DNA of 64,000 bases from Lachnospiraceae bacterium (lineage in GTDB: Bacteria > Bacillota > Clostridia > Lachnospirales > Lachnospiraceae): positions 1-64,000 of the forward strand of contig JAFWOE010000012.1 in the NCBI GenBank assembly GCA_017509985.1. The letters run 5' to 3'. The notes beneath the pieces were generated by a model that saw nothing but the letters and a program-made list of their open reading frames with translations, was not told where the DNA came from and made no database searches. The translations under genes and the position numbers were made by a program. How positions within the stretch are numbered: the stretch's first letter is position 1; every line of letters starts with the position of its first letter. Positions 41,991-51,313 of the stretch are shown one piece after another.

Positions 41991-42461
41991 ATGAGTGAAT
42001 ATCCTTATTTTCCGATCTTTATCGATCTCTCCGATAAGAAGCTTCTTGTGTTCGGCGCAGGAAAGATCGCGCGCCGGAGGATCACGATGCTTTGTCAGTT
42101 TACCCCGGATCTGGCTGTGATCGCACCGGAAGCCCTTCCGGAAGTGGAAGCCCTGGCAGGGGAAGGAAAGATCAATCTCCGAAAGAAGGCCTTTGAGCCC
42201 GAAGACCTGGACGGGGCGGACATCGTTTTTGCCGCCACCAATTCACCGGCTGTCAATGACCGGATCCACGATGAATGCAAAAGGCGCGGGATCATTGTAA
42301 ACGTGAGCACAGACCGGAACAAATGCGATTTCTATTTTCCCGGCGTTGCCCGAAAAGGCGATATCGTTGCCGGAGTTTCTGCCAGCGGCAGGGATCATGC
42401 CGGGGCAAGAAAAGTCTCGGAAGCGATCCGTGAAATGCTGGAGGACATGGATCGTCAGTAG
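41991..42461 (+). CDS. Precorrin-2 dehydrogenase (siroheme synthase N-terminal type)
   Basis: 156 residues, close to the N-terminal NAD(P)-binding half of CysG and to the Met8/SirC class. YFPIFIDLSDKKLLVFGAGKIARRR is the Rossmann opening; GADIVFAATNSPAVNDRI and GIIVNVSTDRNKCDFYFPGVARKGDIVAGVSASGR are the substrate and chelatase-linked motifs. It oxidises precorrin-2 to sirohydrochlorin, the branch to siroheme or anaerobic cobalamin. The C-terminal domain (chelatase half) is short. It closes the operon, 33 bases after the surface protein. Confidence 0.92.
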   Translation: MSEYPYFPIFIDLSDKKLLVFGAGKIARRRITMLCQFTPDLAVIAPEALPEVEALAGEGKINLRKKAFEPEDLDGADIVFAATNSPAVNDRIHDECKRRGIIVNVSTDRNKCDFYFPGVARKGDIVAGVSASGRDHAGARKVSEAIREMLEDMDRQ

Positions 42462-42517
42462 ACCTTTTATTCATTCAGCCTGAATCAGTCAAATTCAATG
42501 GTGTATATCCGATAATA

Positions 42518-43945
42518 ATGCTAAGATATGATCAGGTTATGATCGAAGAAGCAAAGATCCAGATATTTGAAAAGGCACCCGTTCATAAAGCTGTACTCTC
42601 TCAGGCCGCCCCTGCAGTTGCAGCTCAGATGGTCGTGCTCATTAATACTCTTGCCGACACCTATTTTATTGGTCGGCTGAACGATCCGGTCTTAACTGCT
42701 GCGGTTACGATCGGGTCTTCGGCTTCGTTTATCATGCTTGTTATCTCCAGTCTGTTTGGAGTCGGTGCTGCCAGCGCGATCTCCAGGGCGCTGGGACGGA
42801 AAGATTATGAGGACTGCAGGATCTATTCAGCGGTCGCTTTCTGGATGGGCTTTGCCGGTGCTGTCATTTACGCAGTGCTCCTCTTTCTCTTTCTCGAGCC
42901 GTTCCTTTCTTTGTGCGGCGCTACCGGGGATATTTTCGAACCGGCTTCGGCATATGTTATCTGGCTGGTCATTTACGGATGCTGTTTCGGGGTCGGGAAC
43001 CCGCTTCTGGCCAATCTGATCCGAAGTGAAGGAAGTTCTGCGGTCGCTTCCGCCGGGGTCGCACTCGGTGCACTGTTAAATATCGTTCTGGATCCATTGT
43101 TTATTTTACCGGGGTTCCTGAACCGGGGTGCGGCCGGTGCCGGACAGGCAACTGCACTCGGAAATGCGTTAACCGTCTTAATCTTCCTGATCTATATCCT
43201 GACGAGGAAGAAGAACAGCGTCCTTTCGGTTTCACCGAAGCATCTGGTGCATGCAAAACGTGTTCTTCCGGAAATACTGAGCATCGGGTTCCCTTCTGCC
43301 CTTCAGACGGCTCTGACGGTCGTTGCCGTCACGGCTCTGGCAAAATTCACCTCATTCTATGGGCCGGTACCTGTAGCTGCTTACGGCATTGTCAAGAAGC
43401 TCAACATGTTGCCGCTTTATGTGGTGATCGGCATTTCAAACGGCCTGATGCCGCTGTTGGCCTATAATTATTCGGCAGGAAATGAGCCAAGGAGAAAAGG
43501 CATCTTCCGGTTTGGCGTCACGATCTCTGTTTCCTTTGCGGTGATCTGCCTGATCGTTTACGAGATCTTTGCACCTTCCTTATCTGCGGTCTTCATTAAA
43601 GATCCGGAAACGGTTTCTTATGCATCCGGTTTTCTGCGGCGGGTTGTCGTTGCGCAGCCCCTGATGGCGTTCTGCTATCCCATGCTGATCCAGTTCCAGG
43701 CAATGAAGCAGGTCAAAGCCGCAACGGTCTGTTCCATCATTAGAAAAGGAGTTCTGGACGTTCCGCTCCTGTTCCTGATGGACACCCTGATTCCTTTGTA
43801 TGGCTGCATGTGGGTACAGCCTATTGTCGATACGGTCTCTCTTGTTGTGGAATTATACTTTTACCGGCGTATCATGAAAAACCTGCAGCTGCAGGCGGTG
43901 GATCAACATCAGTCCGGTCGCAGTTCGGAAGAAATACCGGGCTGA
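42518..43945 (+). CDS. MATE-family multidrug/cation exporter
   Basis: 475 residues with 12 hydrophobic helices. Typical MATE elements: AAPAVAAQMVVLINTLADTYFIGRLND at the start, GVGAASAISRALGRKD, and a repeat in the second half NGLMPLLAYNYSAGNEPRRK. It moves drugs or organic cations out with sodium or protons. Neither possible start (42518 or 42539) has a strong RBS; the second has AGG nearby and would give 468 residues. It ends two bases before the convergent GH3 gene. Confidence 0.9.
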   Translation: MLRYDQVMIEEAKIQIFEKAPVHKAVLSQAAPAVAAQMVVLINTLADTYFIGRLNDPVLTAAVTIGSSASFIMLVISSLFGVGAASAISRALGRKDYEDCRIYSAVAFWMGFAGAVIYAVLLFLFLEPFLSLCGATGDIFEPASAYVIWLVIYGCCFGVGNPLLANLIRSEGSSAVASAGVALGALLNIVLDPLFILPGFLNRGAAGAGQATALGNALTVLIFLIYILTRKKNSVLSVSPKHLVHAKRVLPEILSIGFPSALQTALTVVAVTALAKFTSFYGPVPVAAYGIVKKLNMLPLYVVIGISNGLMPLLAYNYSAGNEPRRKGIFRFGVTISVSFAVICLIVYEIFAPSLSAVFIKDPETVSYASGFLRRVVVAQPLMAFCYPMLIQFQAMKQVKAATVCSIIRKGVLDVPLLFLMDTLIPLYGCMWVQPIVDTVSLVVELYFYRRIMKNLQLQAVDQHQSGRSSEEIPG

Positions 43946-43947
43946 GA

Positions 43948-46266
43948 TCACTGGTATTTCAGTTTTAAGATGAGTGAAAGAACATTCCGGGCGGTACGCT
44001 CCAGCTCTCCGGGAGTGAGCCCGTCTTTTTTGCCGAGAGTTTTTAAAAGCGTTCCGTCTGTTTTATACTGTTTTGAAAGATGTCCCATATTGCCCGGCAT
44101 GAGGACATCGACCTGCGCCCGGACACGGTAGGCATTGTCTTTCAGATCCGGGAACTCCGGGCTTTTCGATTTTCTCATCCACCAGTCCGTCATGACGATG
44201 CCGTCAAAACCCCATTCGTTCCGGAGCACAGTCGTTGCAAGATCATAATTGTAGTGTGACCATACGCCGTTGACCTTGTTGTAGGAACTCATGATGCAGA
44301 GCGGCCGTCCTTCTTTAATGCAGATCTCAAAATTGCGGAGATAGATCTCCCGCAGGGCTCTTTCGGAAACCCTGGAATCATTAATGTTCCGTTTGAACTC
44401 CTGGTTGTTGCATGCAAAGTGCTTCGGACAGGAAGCTCTGCCCGTCGACTGTATTCCCCGTACGGCTGCGGCTGCTATCTTGCCGGAAAGGACGGGATCT
44501 TCCGAATAATATTCAAAGTTCCTTCCGCAGAGCGGGTTCCGGTGGATGTTCATGCCCGGTGCGAGATGGATATCCACGCCGTAATGTTCCATTTCCTTTC
44601 CGATCAGGATGTGAAGCTCCTCGATCAGTTCCGGATTCCAGGTCGCGGCAAGCGCCGTCCCGCAGGGCATCAGGGAGCAGTAACGGTTCATCCGCAGACC
44701 GGCGGGACCATCGCAGCAGGAGAGGGGAGGAACGCCTTTTTCGATCAGTGAAGGAAGAACACCGCCCAGCACACCTGCGTTGCCGGGAACGCCCAGCCAG
44801 GAATTGATCGTTCCGTGCCCCCGGGAGAGACCTTCCATCTCTTCGGAGGAGAGCGCGGCGATGAATTCATCCAGAGTGCCCCGCCCCTCTTTTACATCTT
44901 TCAGGGAAAGTCCGGCCCTACCGGTACCCGGAATCTCATCAGGGTGGTTTTCCAGGATTCGGGCTTTTAATTCGTCGGACGAAATACAGATCGCGGAGCA
45001 CTGTTCGACCAGGAGCTCTTCGGAAAGCTCAAAGCTTCCGACCGGTACGTTGTTGGCGAAGAATTCATAACAGCCTGCTTCAAGCACAAAAGCGTGCCGG
45101 CTCTCATCGTAAGACGCAAGGTATTTATCTTCAAAAGCAAGAGTCAGTGAGTCGCTTTCGCCCGGTTTCAGTTCCCGGGTCTTAGCCAGGGCTGCAAGAA
45201 TCCGTTCCGGCTTCGGAAGGCCTTCTTTCGGGGGACGGTAGAAGAGCTGTACGACCTCTTTCCCCGGGAAGGCACCTGTGTTTTTTATAGTTATGTCAAC
45301 CTGCCCGCGGCTGAAGCGGTCCGGCTGGAGAAAGAATTCGGTATAGCTCAGCCCGTAGCCGAACGGCCACAGGACCTTTTCCGGATGCCGGTCGAAATAC
45401 CGGTAACCGACGAAGATATCTTCGGCATAATCGTTGTACTCAGCATTGCCGAAATGCGGCGAGCTGGGGTAGTCTTCGAAGCGCCGGGCGATCGTGTCCG
45501 GAAGCCTGCCGCAGGGAGTGACCTTTCCGAACAGCACATCGCAGACCGCATTGCCGCTCTCCATCCCGCCAAGCCAGGCGATCAGAAGCGCGGAAAGCTT
45601 TTTACCGTATTTTTCGGTCCAGCCCATGTCGATAATACTGCCGGTATTCAGGATAACGACTGTTTTTTCAAAAGCTTCGGTTGCCGCATCCAGCATGGCG
45701 GTCTCGGCATCGGTCAGATAATAGCTGCCCGGTTTCAGGACGTTGTCCCGGTCTTCCCCGGCAGCCCTTCCGATGATGACGACGGCGGTCTTTGAGGAAG
45801 CAGCTGTTCTTTTTATAAGGCCCGGATCCAAAGACATTTCCGGATGACTGTAGGGCCAGTGCCCCCACCAGCCGTGAAAGGCTTCATTTTTCTTATCCGA
45901 CGTCCATGCACGGTAAGTCTCTGCAAGAGTCCGGTTATAAGCCGCCCCGGCATTGTCCAGTCCGTCCAGGAAGTTTACATAATACGGAGCTTGGACATCT
46001 CCGCCGCTGCCGTAGCCTACATAGAACCAGTCCAGCTGAGAGCGCCCGAAGACCGCGATCTCTTCTTTTGGATCCAGCGGGAGGACGCCGTCGTTTTTTA
46101 AAAGCACACAGCTTTCCGCACCCGCGCGGCGGATCCGTTCCGAAATGCCGGGAGTGATATACTTTTCGCCGGACGAGGAAGTCTCCTCCTGCATGAGGCC
46201 GCTGCCCATGAAGGAATCGATGGTTTTCCGGATCAGTTTTCCGAAAGTTTTCTGAATCGTATTCAT
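43948..46266 (-). CDS. Beta-glucosidase, glycoside hydrolase family 3, domains in permuted order
   Basis: 772 residues. The C-terminal-type alpha/beta GH3 domain comes first: RIRRAGAESCVLLKNDGVLPLD near 44-65 and the Fn3-like part with LWPFGYGLSYTEF near 310-322. The TIM-barrel domain follows at about 460-760: CCDGPAGLRM, GTALAATWNPELI, GMNIHRNPLCGRNFEYYSEDP, ACNNQEFKRNINDSRVSERALREIYLRNF, ending at GFDGIVMTDWWM with nucleophile Asp about 694. In most GH3 enzymes the TIM barrel is N-terminal. This reversed type is known from Clostridia such as Ruminococcus. No signal peptide, so it is cytoplasmic, acting on imported gluco-oligosaccharides. ATG at 46266. Confidence 0.92.
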   Translation of the reverse strand: MNTIQKTFGKLIRKTIDSFMGSGLMQEETSSSGEKYITPGISERIRRAGAESCVLLKNDGVLPLDPKEEIAVFGRSQLDWFYVGYGSGGDVQAPYYVNFLDGLDNAGAAYNRTLAETYRAWTSDKKNEAFHGWWGHWPYSHPEMSLDPGLIKRTAASSKTAVVIIGRAAGEDRDNVLKPGSYYLTDAETAMLDAATEAFEKTVVILNTGSIIDMGWTEKYGKKLSALLIAWLGGMESGNAVCDVLFGKVTPCGRLPDTIARRFEDYPSSPHFGNAEYNDYAEDIFVGYRYFDRHPEKVLWPFGYGLSYTEFFLQPDRFSRGQVDITIKNTGAFPGKEVVQLFYRPPKEGLPKPERILAALAKTRELKPGESDSLTLAFEDKYLASYDESRHAFVLEAGCYEFFANNVPVGSFELSEELLVEQCSAICISSDELKARILENHPDEIPGTGRAGLSLKDVKEGRGTLDEFIAALSSEEMEGLSRGHGTINSWLGVPGNAGVLGGVLPSLIEKGVPPLSCCDGPAGLRMNRYCSLMPCGTALAATWNPELIEELHILIGKEMEHYGVDIHLAPGMNIHRNPLCGRNFEYYSEDPVLSGKIAAAAVRGIQSTGRASCPKHFACNNQEFKRNINDSRVSERALREIYLRNFEICIKEGRPLCIMSSYNKVNGVWSHYNYDLATTVLRNEWGFDGIVMTDWWMRKSKSPEFPDLKDNAYRVRAQVDVLMPGNMGHLSKQYKTDGTLLKTLGKKDGLTPGELERTARNVLSLILKLKYQ

Positions 46267-46497
46267 AACGGAACCGCCTTTTTCATCTGGCTTCCTCCCG
46301 GTACGGAAGGGATGTACTGGAGGCTGGAAACAAAGGTCATCTGCCTGTCAGAAATTATCATACGAGGAAACGGTAGGCTTGTCCATAGAGTGAAGAAAAG
46401 ACCTGCGCGTTAAAGGCCTGGAAACGCCAAAAAGAAACGTCCCCGATGAGTTATTATTATGGTATTCTGTATGTAGCGGATACAGGGAGGGATCATT

Positions 46498-47670
46498 ATG
46501 AAGGATTTCAGATATTTTGCCCCAACGGAGATCGTTTTCGGTAAAGAAGCGGAAAAGAAAACAGGGCTTTACGCTGCGAAACACGGAAAAAAAGCACTGC
46601 TTGTTTACGGGGAAGGAAGTGTTGTCCGAAGCGGCCTTCTCGACAGAGTAAAAGAGTCGCTGGAAGCGGAAGGGCTGTTTGTGTGTATGTACGGCGGAGC
46701 CCATCCGAATCCGGCTCTTTCCCATGCGGAAGAGGGTGTGAAGGCCGCGCTGGAATTCGGTGCCGACCTGATCATCGGGGTCGGCGGAGGCAGTTCCATT
46801 GATACCGCAAAAGCCATTGCGCACGGGGCGGCAAACCCGAAGGTTCCGCTCTGGGATCTGTGGACCGGAAAGGTGCTGCTTGTGCAGTCGCTGCCGATCG
46901 GAGCCGTGCTGACCATTCCTGCCGCAGGCAGCGAAATGAGCAATTCTGCAGTACTTACCAACGAAGAAATCGGCAAAAAGGCCGGGCTCACCACAGACCT
47001 TAACCGCTGCCGTTTTGCGGTCATGAATCCGGCGCTCGGTTCGACGATACCTCCTTATCAGATTGCAGCCGGTGTGGCGGATATCATGATGCACACCATG
47101 GAGCGTTATTTTATCCCGGATTCTCAGGCTGAACTCACAGATGAGATCGCGGAAGGCCTTCTTCGTATTGTCATTAAAAACGGTGCTGCCATATTAAAGG
47201 ATCCTGCGGACTATAATGCAATGGGTGAGATCTTCTGGGCGTCCAGCCTTTCCCATAATAACCTGACCGAATGCGGCCGTGACAGGGACTTTTCAGTTCA
47301 TAAGCTGGGGCACGCGCTTTCCGCACGGTACGGGGTGACCCACGGTGCCTCCCTTACGGCAGTCTGGGGTGCCTGGGCAGAGGAGCTGTACCGGGAATGC
47401 CTTCCCCGCTTCGCCCGCTTTGCGGAAAAAGTCTGGGGTGTTGAGCAGGATAATGAAGAACGCGCGGCGGCAGAAGGGATCCGGCGTACGGTAGAATACT
47501 TTGCATCTGCCGGAATGCCGGTATCGCTTTCCGAACTCGGGCTTGAACCTTCTGATGAGGATATCCGTGCCCTTGCACTGGACGCGACCAGAAATGACAC
47601 CGTAAAGCTCAGCCGCATCCGGCCTATGGATTCCGCCGACATCGAAAGAATCTTCCAAAGAGCAAAATAA
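46498..47670 (+). CDS. Iron-containing alcohol dehydrogenase (butanol-dehydrogenase type)
   Basis: 390 residues. EIVFGKEAEKKTG opening, ALLVYGEGSVVRSG, the NAD(P) loop DLIIGVGGGSSIDTAKAIAHGA near 91-112 and the metal region LTECGRDRDFSVHKLGHALSARYGVTHGASL with the iron-binding histidines near 264-285. The family catalyses reversible NAD(P)H-dependent aldehyde or ketone reduction. GGGAGGGATC precedes the ATG. It is one base before the UvrA-type gene, with which it shares a transcript. Confidence 0.92.
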   Translation: MKDFRYFAPTEIVFGKEAEKKTGLYAAKHGKKALLVYGEGSVVRSGLLDRVKESLEAEGLFVCMYGGAHPNPALSHAEEGVKAALEFGADLIIGVGGGSSIDTAKAIAHGAANPKVPLWDLWTGKVLLVQSLPIGAVLTIPAAGSEMSNSAVLTNEEIGKKAGLTTDLNRCRFAVMNPALGSTIPPYQIAAGVADIMMHTMERYFIPDSQAELTDEIAEGLLRIVIKNGAAILKDPADYNAMGEIFWASSLSHNNLTECGRDRDFSVHKLGHALSARYGVTHGASLTAVWGAWAEELYRECLPRFARFAEKVWGVEQDNEERAAAEGIRRTVEYFASAGMPVSLSELGLEPSDEDIRALALDATRNDTVKLSRIRPMDSADIERIFQRAK

Positions 47671-47671
47671 A

Positions 47672-50191
47672 ATGACCGAATCTCAAAAAAACAAAAAGAA
47701 AAAACCCAATCCGCCCGGATTCATTAAGATCCGGGGCGGCCGGGTTCACAACCTTAAGAATATCGATGTGGATATTCCCCTGAACCGGCTGGTCGGGATT
47801 GCCGGCGTGTCCGGTTCGGGAAAATCTTCCCTTGCCCTCGGCATACTGTATGCCGAAGGTTCGCGACGCTATCTGGAGTCACTGTCCACTTATACCCGCA
47901 GGAGGATGACGCAGGCGGAAAAGGCCCTGGTGGATGAAGTCCTTTACGTTCCGGCGGCTCTTGCGCTGCGTCAGCGTCCCGGCGTTCCGGGGATCCGGAG
48001 CACCTTTGGTACAGGAACGGAGCTCTTAAATGTCCTGCGACTGATGTTTTCCAGGCTTGCTTCCCACCGGTGCCCAAATGGACATTATGTCAACCCATCG
48101 CTTTCTGTTGCAGCCGGGCTTCCTCTGGAATGTCCGGAGTGCGGAGAAACTTTTTTTGCTCCCGGCGCGGAAGAACTCGCGTTCAACAGCCAGGGCGCCT
48201 GCAGGCGATGTGACGGAACAGGTATTGTCCGGACCGTGGATGAAACCACACTGGTCCCGGACGAGTCGCTTTCCATCGAGGAAGGTGCCGTAGCCCCGTG
48301 GCAGACCCTGATGTGGTCGCTGATGAAAGATATCGCCCGTGAGATGGGCGTCCGCACGGACGTCCCCTTTAAAGATCTGACCGACAAAGAGCGGGAGATC
48401 ATCTTCCACGGTCCGGCCGTGAAGAAAAACATTATCTATCAGAACAGGACAAGCGGAGCGGCGGGAGATATGGATTTCACCTATTTCAACGCGACCTATA
48501 CCGTGGAGAACGCCCTGTCTAAAGTAAAGGACGAGAAAGGCATGAAGCGCGTGGAGAAATTCCTGCGGCAGGATATCTGTCCGGACTGCGGCGGGACCCG
48601 GCTTTCCGAAGCGGCCCGCGCACCAAGGCTTCGGGGGATCTCGCTGGCGGACGCCTGTAAGATGACACTGGCGGATCTGATCGACTGGGCAGAAGGCGTA
48701 CCGGCTTCCCTGCCGGAACCGATGCGGCCGATGGCGGAAAGCATCTGCGAGTCCTTCCATGACGTTTCGGTCCGGCTTACGGATCTGGGACTGTCCTATC
48801 TTACGCTCGATCGGAGCGCTTCGACCCTGTCTACCGGTGAACGGCAGCGCATGCAGCTCGCGAGAGCCGTACGGAACCGTACAACGGGTGTTCTCTATGT
48901 TCTGGATGAACCGTCGATCGGCCTGCATCCTTCCAATCTGGAGGGCTTAAACGGCGTGATGCGAGACCTGCTTGCGGATGGAAATACGGTCGTGCTGGTT
49001 GACCATGATACCAATGTTCTGAAAGAAGCGGACTGGCTGATCGAACTGGGGCCGGGTGCGGGGGCAGACGGCGGAACCGTGATCGCGGAAGGACCGCTTT
49101 CCGATATCGAAAATGACCCAGCCTCCCGCATCGGCGATTTTCTTTCCGGCAGGAAAACGATAGAGGTAAGATCTTCCCGTCCGGCAAACGAACTGTTTTC
49201 TCTCGGCAGGATCCGGCTTTCGACCTCCGGTATCCATACGGTCAAACCGCTTCAGGCGGAGTTCCCGAAAGGGCGCCTGATCGCCGTGACCGGCGTATCA
49301 GGATCCGGAAAGACCACGATGATCCTGGAAAGCCTGATTCCGGCCCTCGAAGCGAAACTGAAGGGAAAGGACCTGCCGCCGCATGTAAGATCCGCAGAAG
49401 AAGATGCGATACGGCATGTCAAACTTATCGACGCGACGCCCATAGGGATCAACGTCCGCTCCACCGTGGCGACTTATGCGGACATACATGATGAATTGAG
49501 AAAAGTCTATGCCCGGACCGCGGAAGCGAAAGAGAAAGGATATAAAGCCGGAGATTTTTCTTACAACACCGGAAAGCTGCGCTGCCCGACCTGCGACGGG
49601 ACCGGTTCCATCAGTCTGGATATCCAGTTTCTTCCGGATGTGGACATTCCCTGTCCGGACTGCTCAGGGTCGAGGTATTCCAAAGAAGCATGGCTGATCC
49701 ACCGGCCTTCAAAGCATTCCCAAAAGAGTTTTACGCTTCCGGAACTGATGGACAGGAGCGTGGATGAAGCGCTGGAGATCTGCGCGGACCTGCCGCTGAT
49801 TGCGCGCAGGCTGCAGGTCCTGCACGACCTCGGTCTCGGGTATCTGACACTCGGCGAACAGACGCCGAGCCTTTCCGGAGGAGAGGCACAGCGGCTTAAG
49901 CTGGCCAGTGAAATGGGAAAAGCCCAGGCCGATTCCCTCTTTGTATTCGACGAGCCGACGATCGGCCTCCATCCGCTGGATGTGGAAACGCTGCTTTCGG
50001 TCTTTGAACATCTGATCGAAAACGGAGCGACTGTCATCGTGATCGAGCATGACCTGGACGTGATCCGGAACGCCGATTATGTGATTGATATGGGACCGGG
50101 CGGAGGAGTTCTGGGCGGCAGGATCGTTGCTGCGGGAACGCCGGAGGAGATCCGGAAGTCGAAAGACAGCATCACGGGAAGATATCTTTGA
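47672..50191 (+). CDS. UvrA2-type ABC excinuclease-like ATPase
   Basis: 839 residues, shorter than UvrA (about 940). Two ATPase cassettes: Walker A GVSGSGKS at 45-52 and GVSGSGKT near 540; signature LSTGERQRMQLARA in the first and LSGGEAQRLKLASE in the second; Walker B LYVLDEPSIGLHPS and LFVFDEPTIGLHPL. Zinc modules CPECGETFF..CRRCDGTG, CPDCGGTR and CPTCDGTG..CPDCSGSR are intact. The UvrB-binding segment usually present in UvrA appears to be reduced, the mark of the UvrA2/DrrC group linked to drug tolerance and not needed for normal repair. ATG is one base after the dehydrogenase stop; RBS is within that gene. Confidence 0.9.
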   Translation: MTESQKNKKKKPNPPGFIKIRGGRVHNLKNIDVDIPLNRLVGIAGVSGSGKSSLALGILYAEGSRRYLESLSTYTRRRMTQAEKALVDEVLYVPAALALRQRPGVPGIRSTFGTGTELLNVLRLMFSRLASHRCPNGHYVNPSLSVAAGLPLECPECGETFFAPGAEELAFNSQGACRRCDGTGIVRTVDETTLVPDESLSIEEGAVAPWQTLMWSLMKDIAREMGVRTDVPFKDLTDKEREIIFHGPAVKKNIIYQNRTSGAAGDMDFTYFNATYTVENALSKVKDEKGMKRVEKFLRQDICPDCGGTRLSEAARAPRLRGISLADACKMTLADLIDWAEGVPASLPEPMRPMAESICESFHDVSVRLTDLGLSYLTLDRSASTLSTGERQRMQLARAVRNRTTGVLYVLDEPSIGLHPSNLEGLNGVMRDLLADGNTVVLVDHDTNVLKEADWLIELGPGAGADGGTVIAEGPLSDIENDPASRIGDFLSGRKTIEVRSSRPANELFSLGRIRLSTSGIHTVKPLQAEFPKGRLIAVTGVSGSGKTTMILESLIPALEAKLKGKDLPPHVRSAEEDAIRHVKLIDATPIGINVRSTVATYADIHDELRKVYARTAEAKEKGYKAGDFSYNTGKLRCPTCDGTGSISLDIQFLPDVDIPCPDCSGSRYSKEAWLIHRPSKHSQKSFTLPELMDRSVDEALEICADLPLIARRLQVLHDLGLGYLTLGEQTPSLSGGEAQRLKLASEMGKAQADSLFVFDEPTIGLHPLDVETLLSVFEHLIENGATVIVIEHDLDVIRNADYVIDMGPGGGVLGGRIVAAGTPEEIRKSKDSITGRYL

Positions 50192-50235
50192 TACTGCCTT
50201 CATATTATGACAGGATATCATTATAAATACGATGT

Positions 50236-50272
50236 GAACCGCACCGTTTTCGTGTATAATAAAATACGGTTC
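50236..50272 (+). promoter_or_regulatory. TATAAT flanked by an inverted repeat, upstream of the peptidase gene
   Basis: TATAAT at 50255-50260 is bracketed by GAACCG (50236-50241) and CGGTTC (50267-50272), inverted and 25 bases apart. The repeat may be an operator over the promoter, or a chance stem. No good -35 is seen. Confidence 0.4.
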
Positions 50273-50304
50273 GAATGATATAAAAAGATCAAAGGAGCAA
50301 TCAT

Positions 50305-51273
50305 TTGGAAATCTCAGTTAAGGATATAAAATCCATAAAGATCGGGCAGACCGAAGACAGACAGGCTGGAACCGGCTGTACCGTGCTGCTGTGTGAAGAA
50401 GGCATGTGCGCGGGTCTGGATGTACGGGGCGGAGGCCCTGCGACAAGGGAGCCGATGCTGCTGGATCCGCTGACCGCGGCGCAGAAGATCCATGCGGTCG
50501 TACTTGCTGGAGGAAGCGCCTTTGGCCTGGGCGCGGCGGACGGCGTGATGAAATATCTGGAAGAAAAAGGGATCGGCTTTGATGTCGGCGTTACCAGAGT
50601 GCCGCTGGTCTGTCAGGCGGATCTGTTCGATCTGACCGTGGGAGACGCCTTTGTCCGGCCGGATGCCGGAATGGGTTACCGGGCTGCGAAGCAGGCTTTC
50701 GAAAGCCCGAACTATAAGGACGGAAACTTCGGGGCCGGCTGCGGGGCGACTGTCGGGAAGATCGCCGGGATGAACACCTGCATGAAGACCGGCATCGGCA
50801 GCTATGCCATGCAGCTCGGGGACTTTCAGATCGGGGCAGTCGTTGCCCTCAACGCACTGGGCGATGTATTTGACTGGAAGACCGGAGAGCAGATCGCCGG
50901 CCTGCTTTCGGAAGACGGAACCGCATTCCGGAGAACTTCGGAGGTCATGAAATCCAATCTGTCCGTGGTCGAAAACCGTTTTGCAGGCAACACGACGCTT
51001 GCAGTTGTTATGACCAACGCAAAGTTTAACAAAAGCGCACTCTGCAAGATCGCGGGCATGGCGCATGACGGCTACGCAAGATGCATTCAGCCGGTGCATA
51101 CGTCGATGGACGGCGACAGTATCTTCGCGGTTTCGGCAGGCGATCTGGAGGTCGATCAGGACATCGCCGGGATCCTTGCTGCGGAAGTCGTCAGCGAGGC
51201 GATCATGAAAGCAGTCAGAAGCGCTGAGAGCGCGTACGGTTTCGTGTCTGCCTCAGATTTAAACAAGCAATAA
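50305..51273 (+). CDS. P1/S58-family peptidase (DmpA-like aminopeptidase)
   Basis: 322 residues from TTG at 50305, 7 bases after AAGGAG; no ATG fits. Pattern of the S58/DmpA fold: GCTVLLCEEGMCAGLDVRGGGPATREPMLL near 24-53, VLAGGSAFGLGAADGVMKYLEE near 66-87, and the self-processing region RFAGNTTLAVVMTNA near 226-240, where Thr after Asn would become the N-terminal nucleophile. These are self-cleaving Ntn-type hydrolases acting on N-terminal amino acids and small amides. The processing site is inferred from the family. No signal peptide. Confidence 0.86.
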   Translation: MEISVKDIKSIKIGQTEDRQAGTGCTVLLCEEGMCAGLDVRGGGPATREPMLLDPLTAAQKIHAVVLAGGSAFGLGAADGVMKYLEEKGIGFDVGVTRVPLVCQADLFDLTVGDAFVRPDAGMGYRAAKQAFESPNYKDGNFGAGCGATVGKIAGMNTCMKTGIGSYAMQLGDFQIGAVVALNALGDVFDWKTGEQIAGLLSEDGTAFRRTSEVMKSNLSVVENRFAGNTTLAVVMTNAKFNKSALCKIAGMAHDGYARCIQPVHTSMDGDSIFAVSAGDLEVDQDIAGILAAEVVSEAIMKAVRSAESAYGFVSASDLNKQ

Positions 51274-51313
51274 AACCGATAGAAAACAGATACTTTTCCG
51301 GGAGGGAAGAAAT

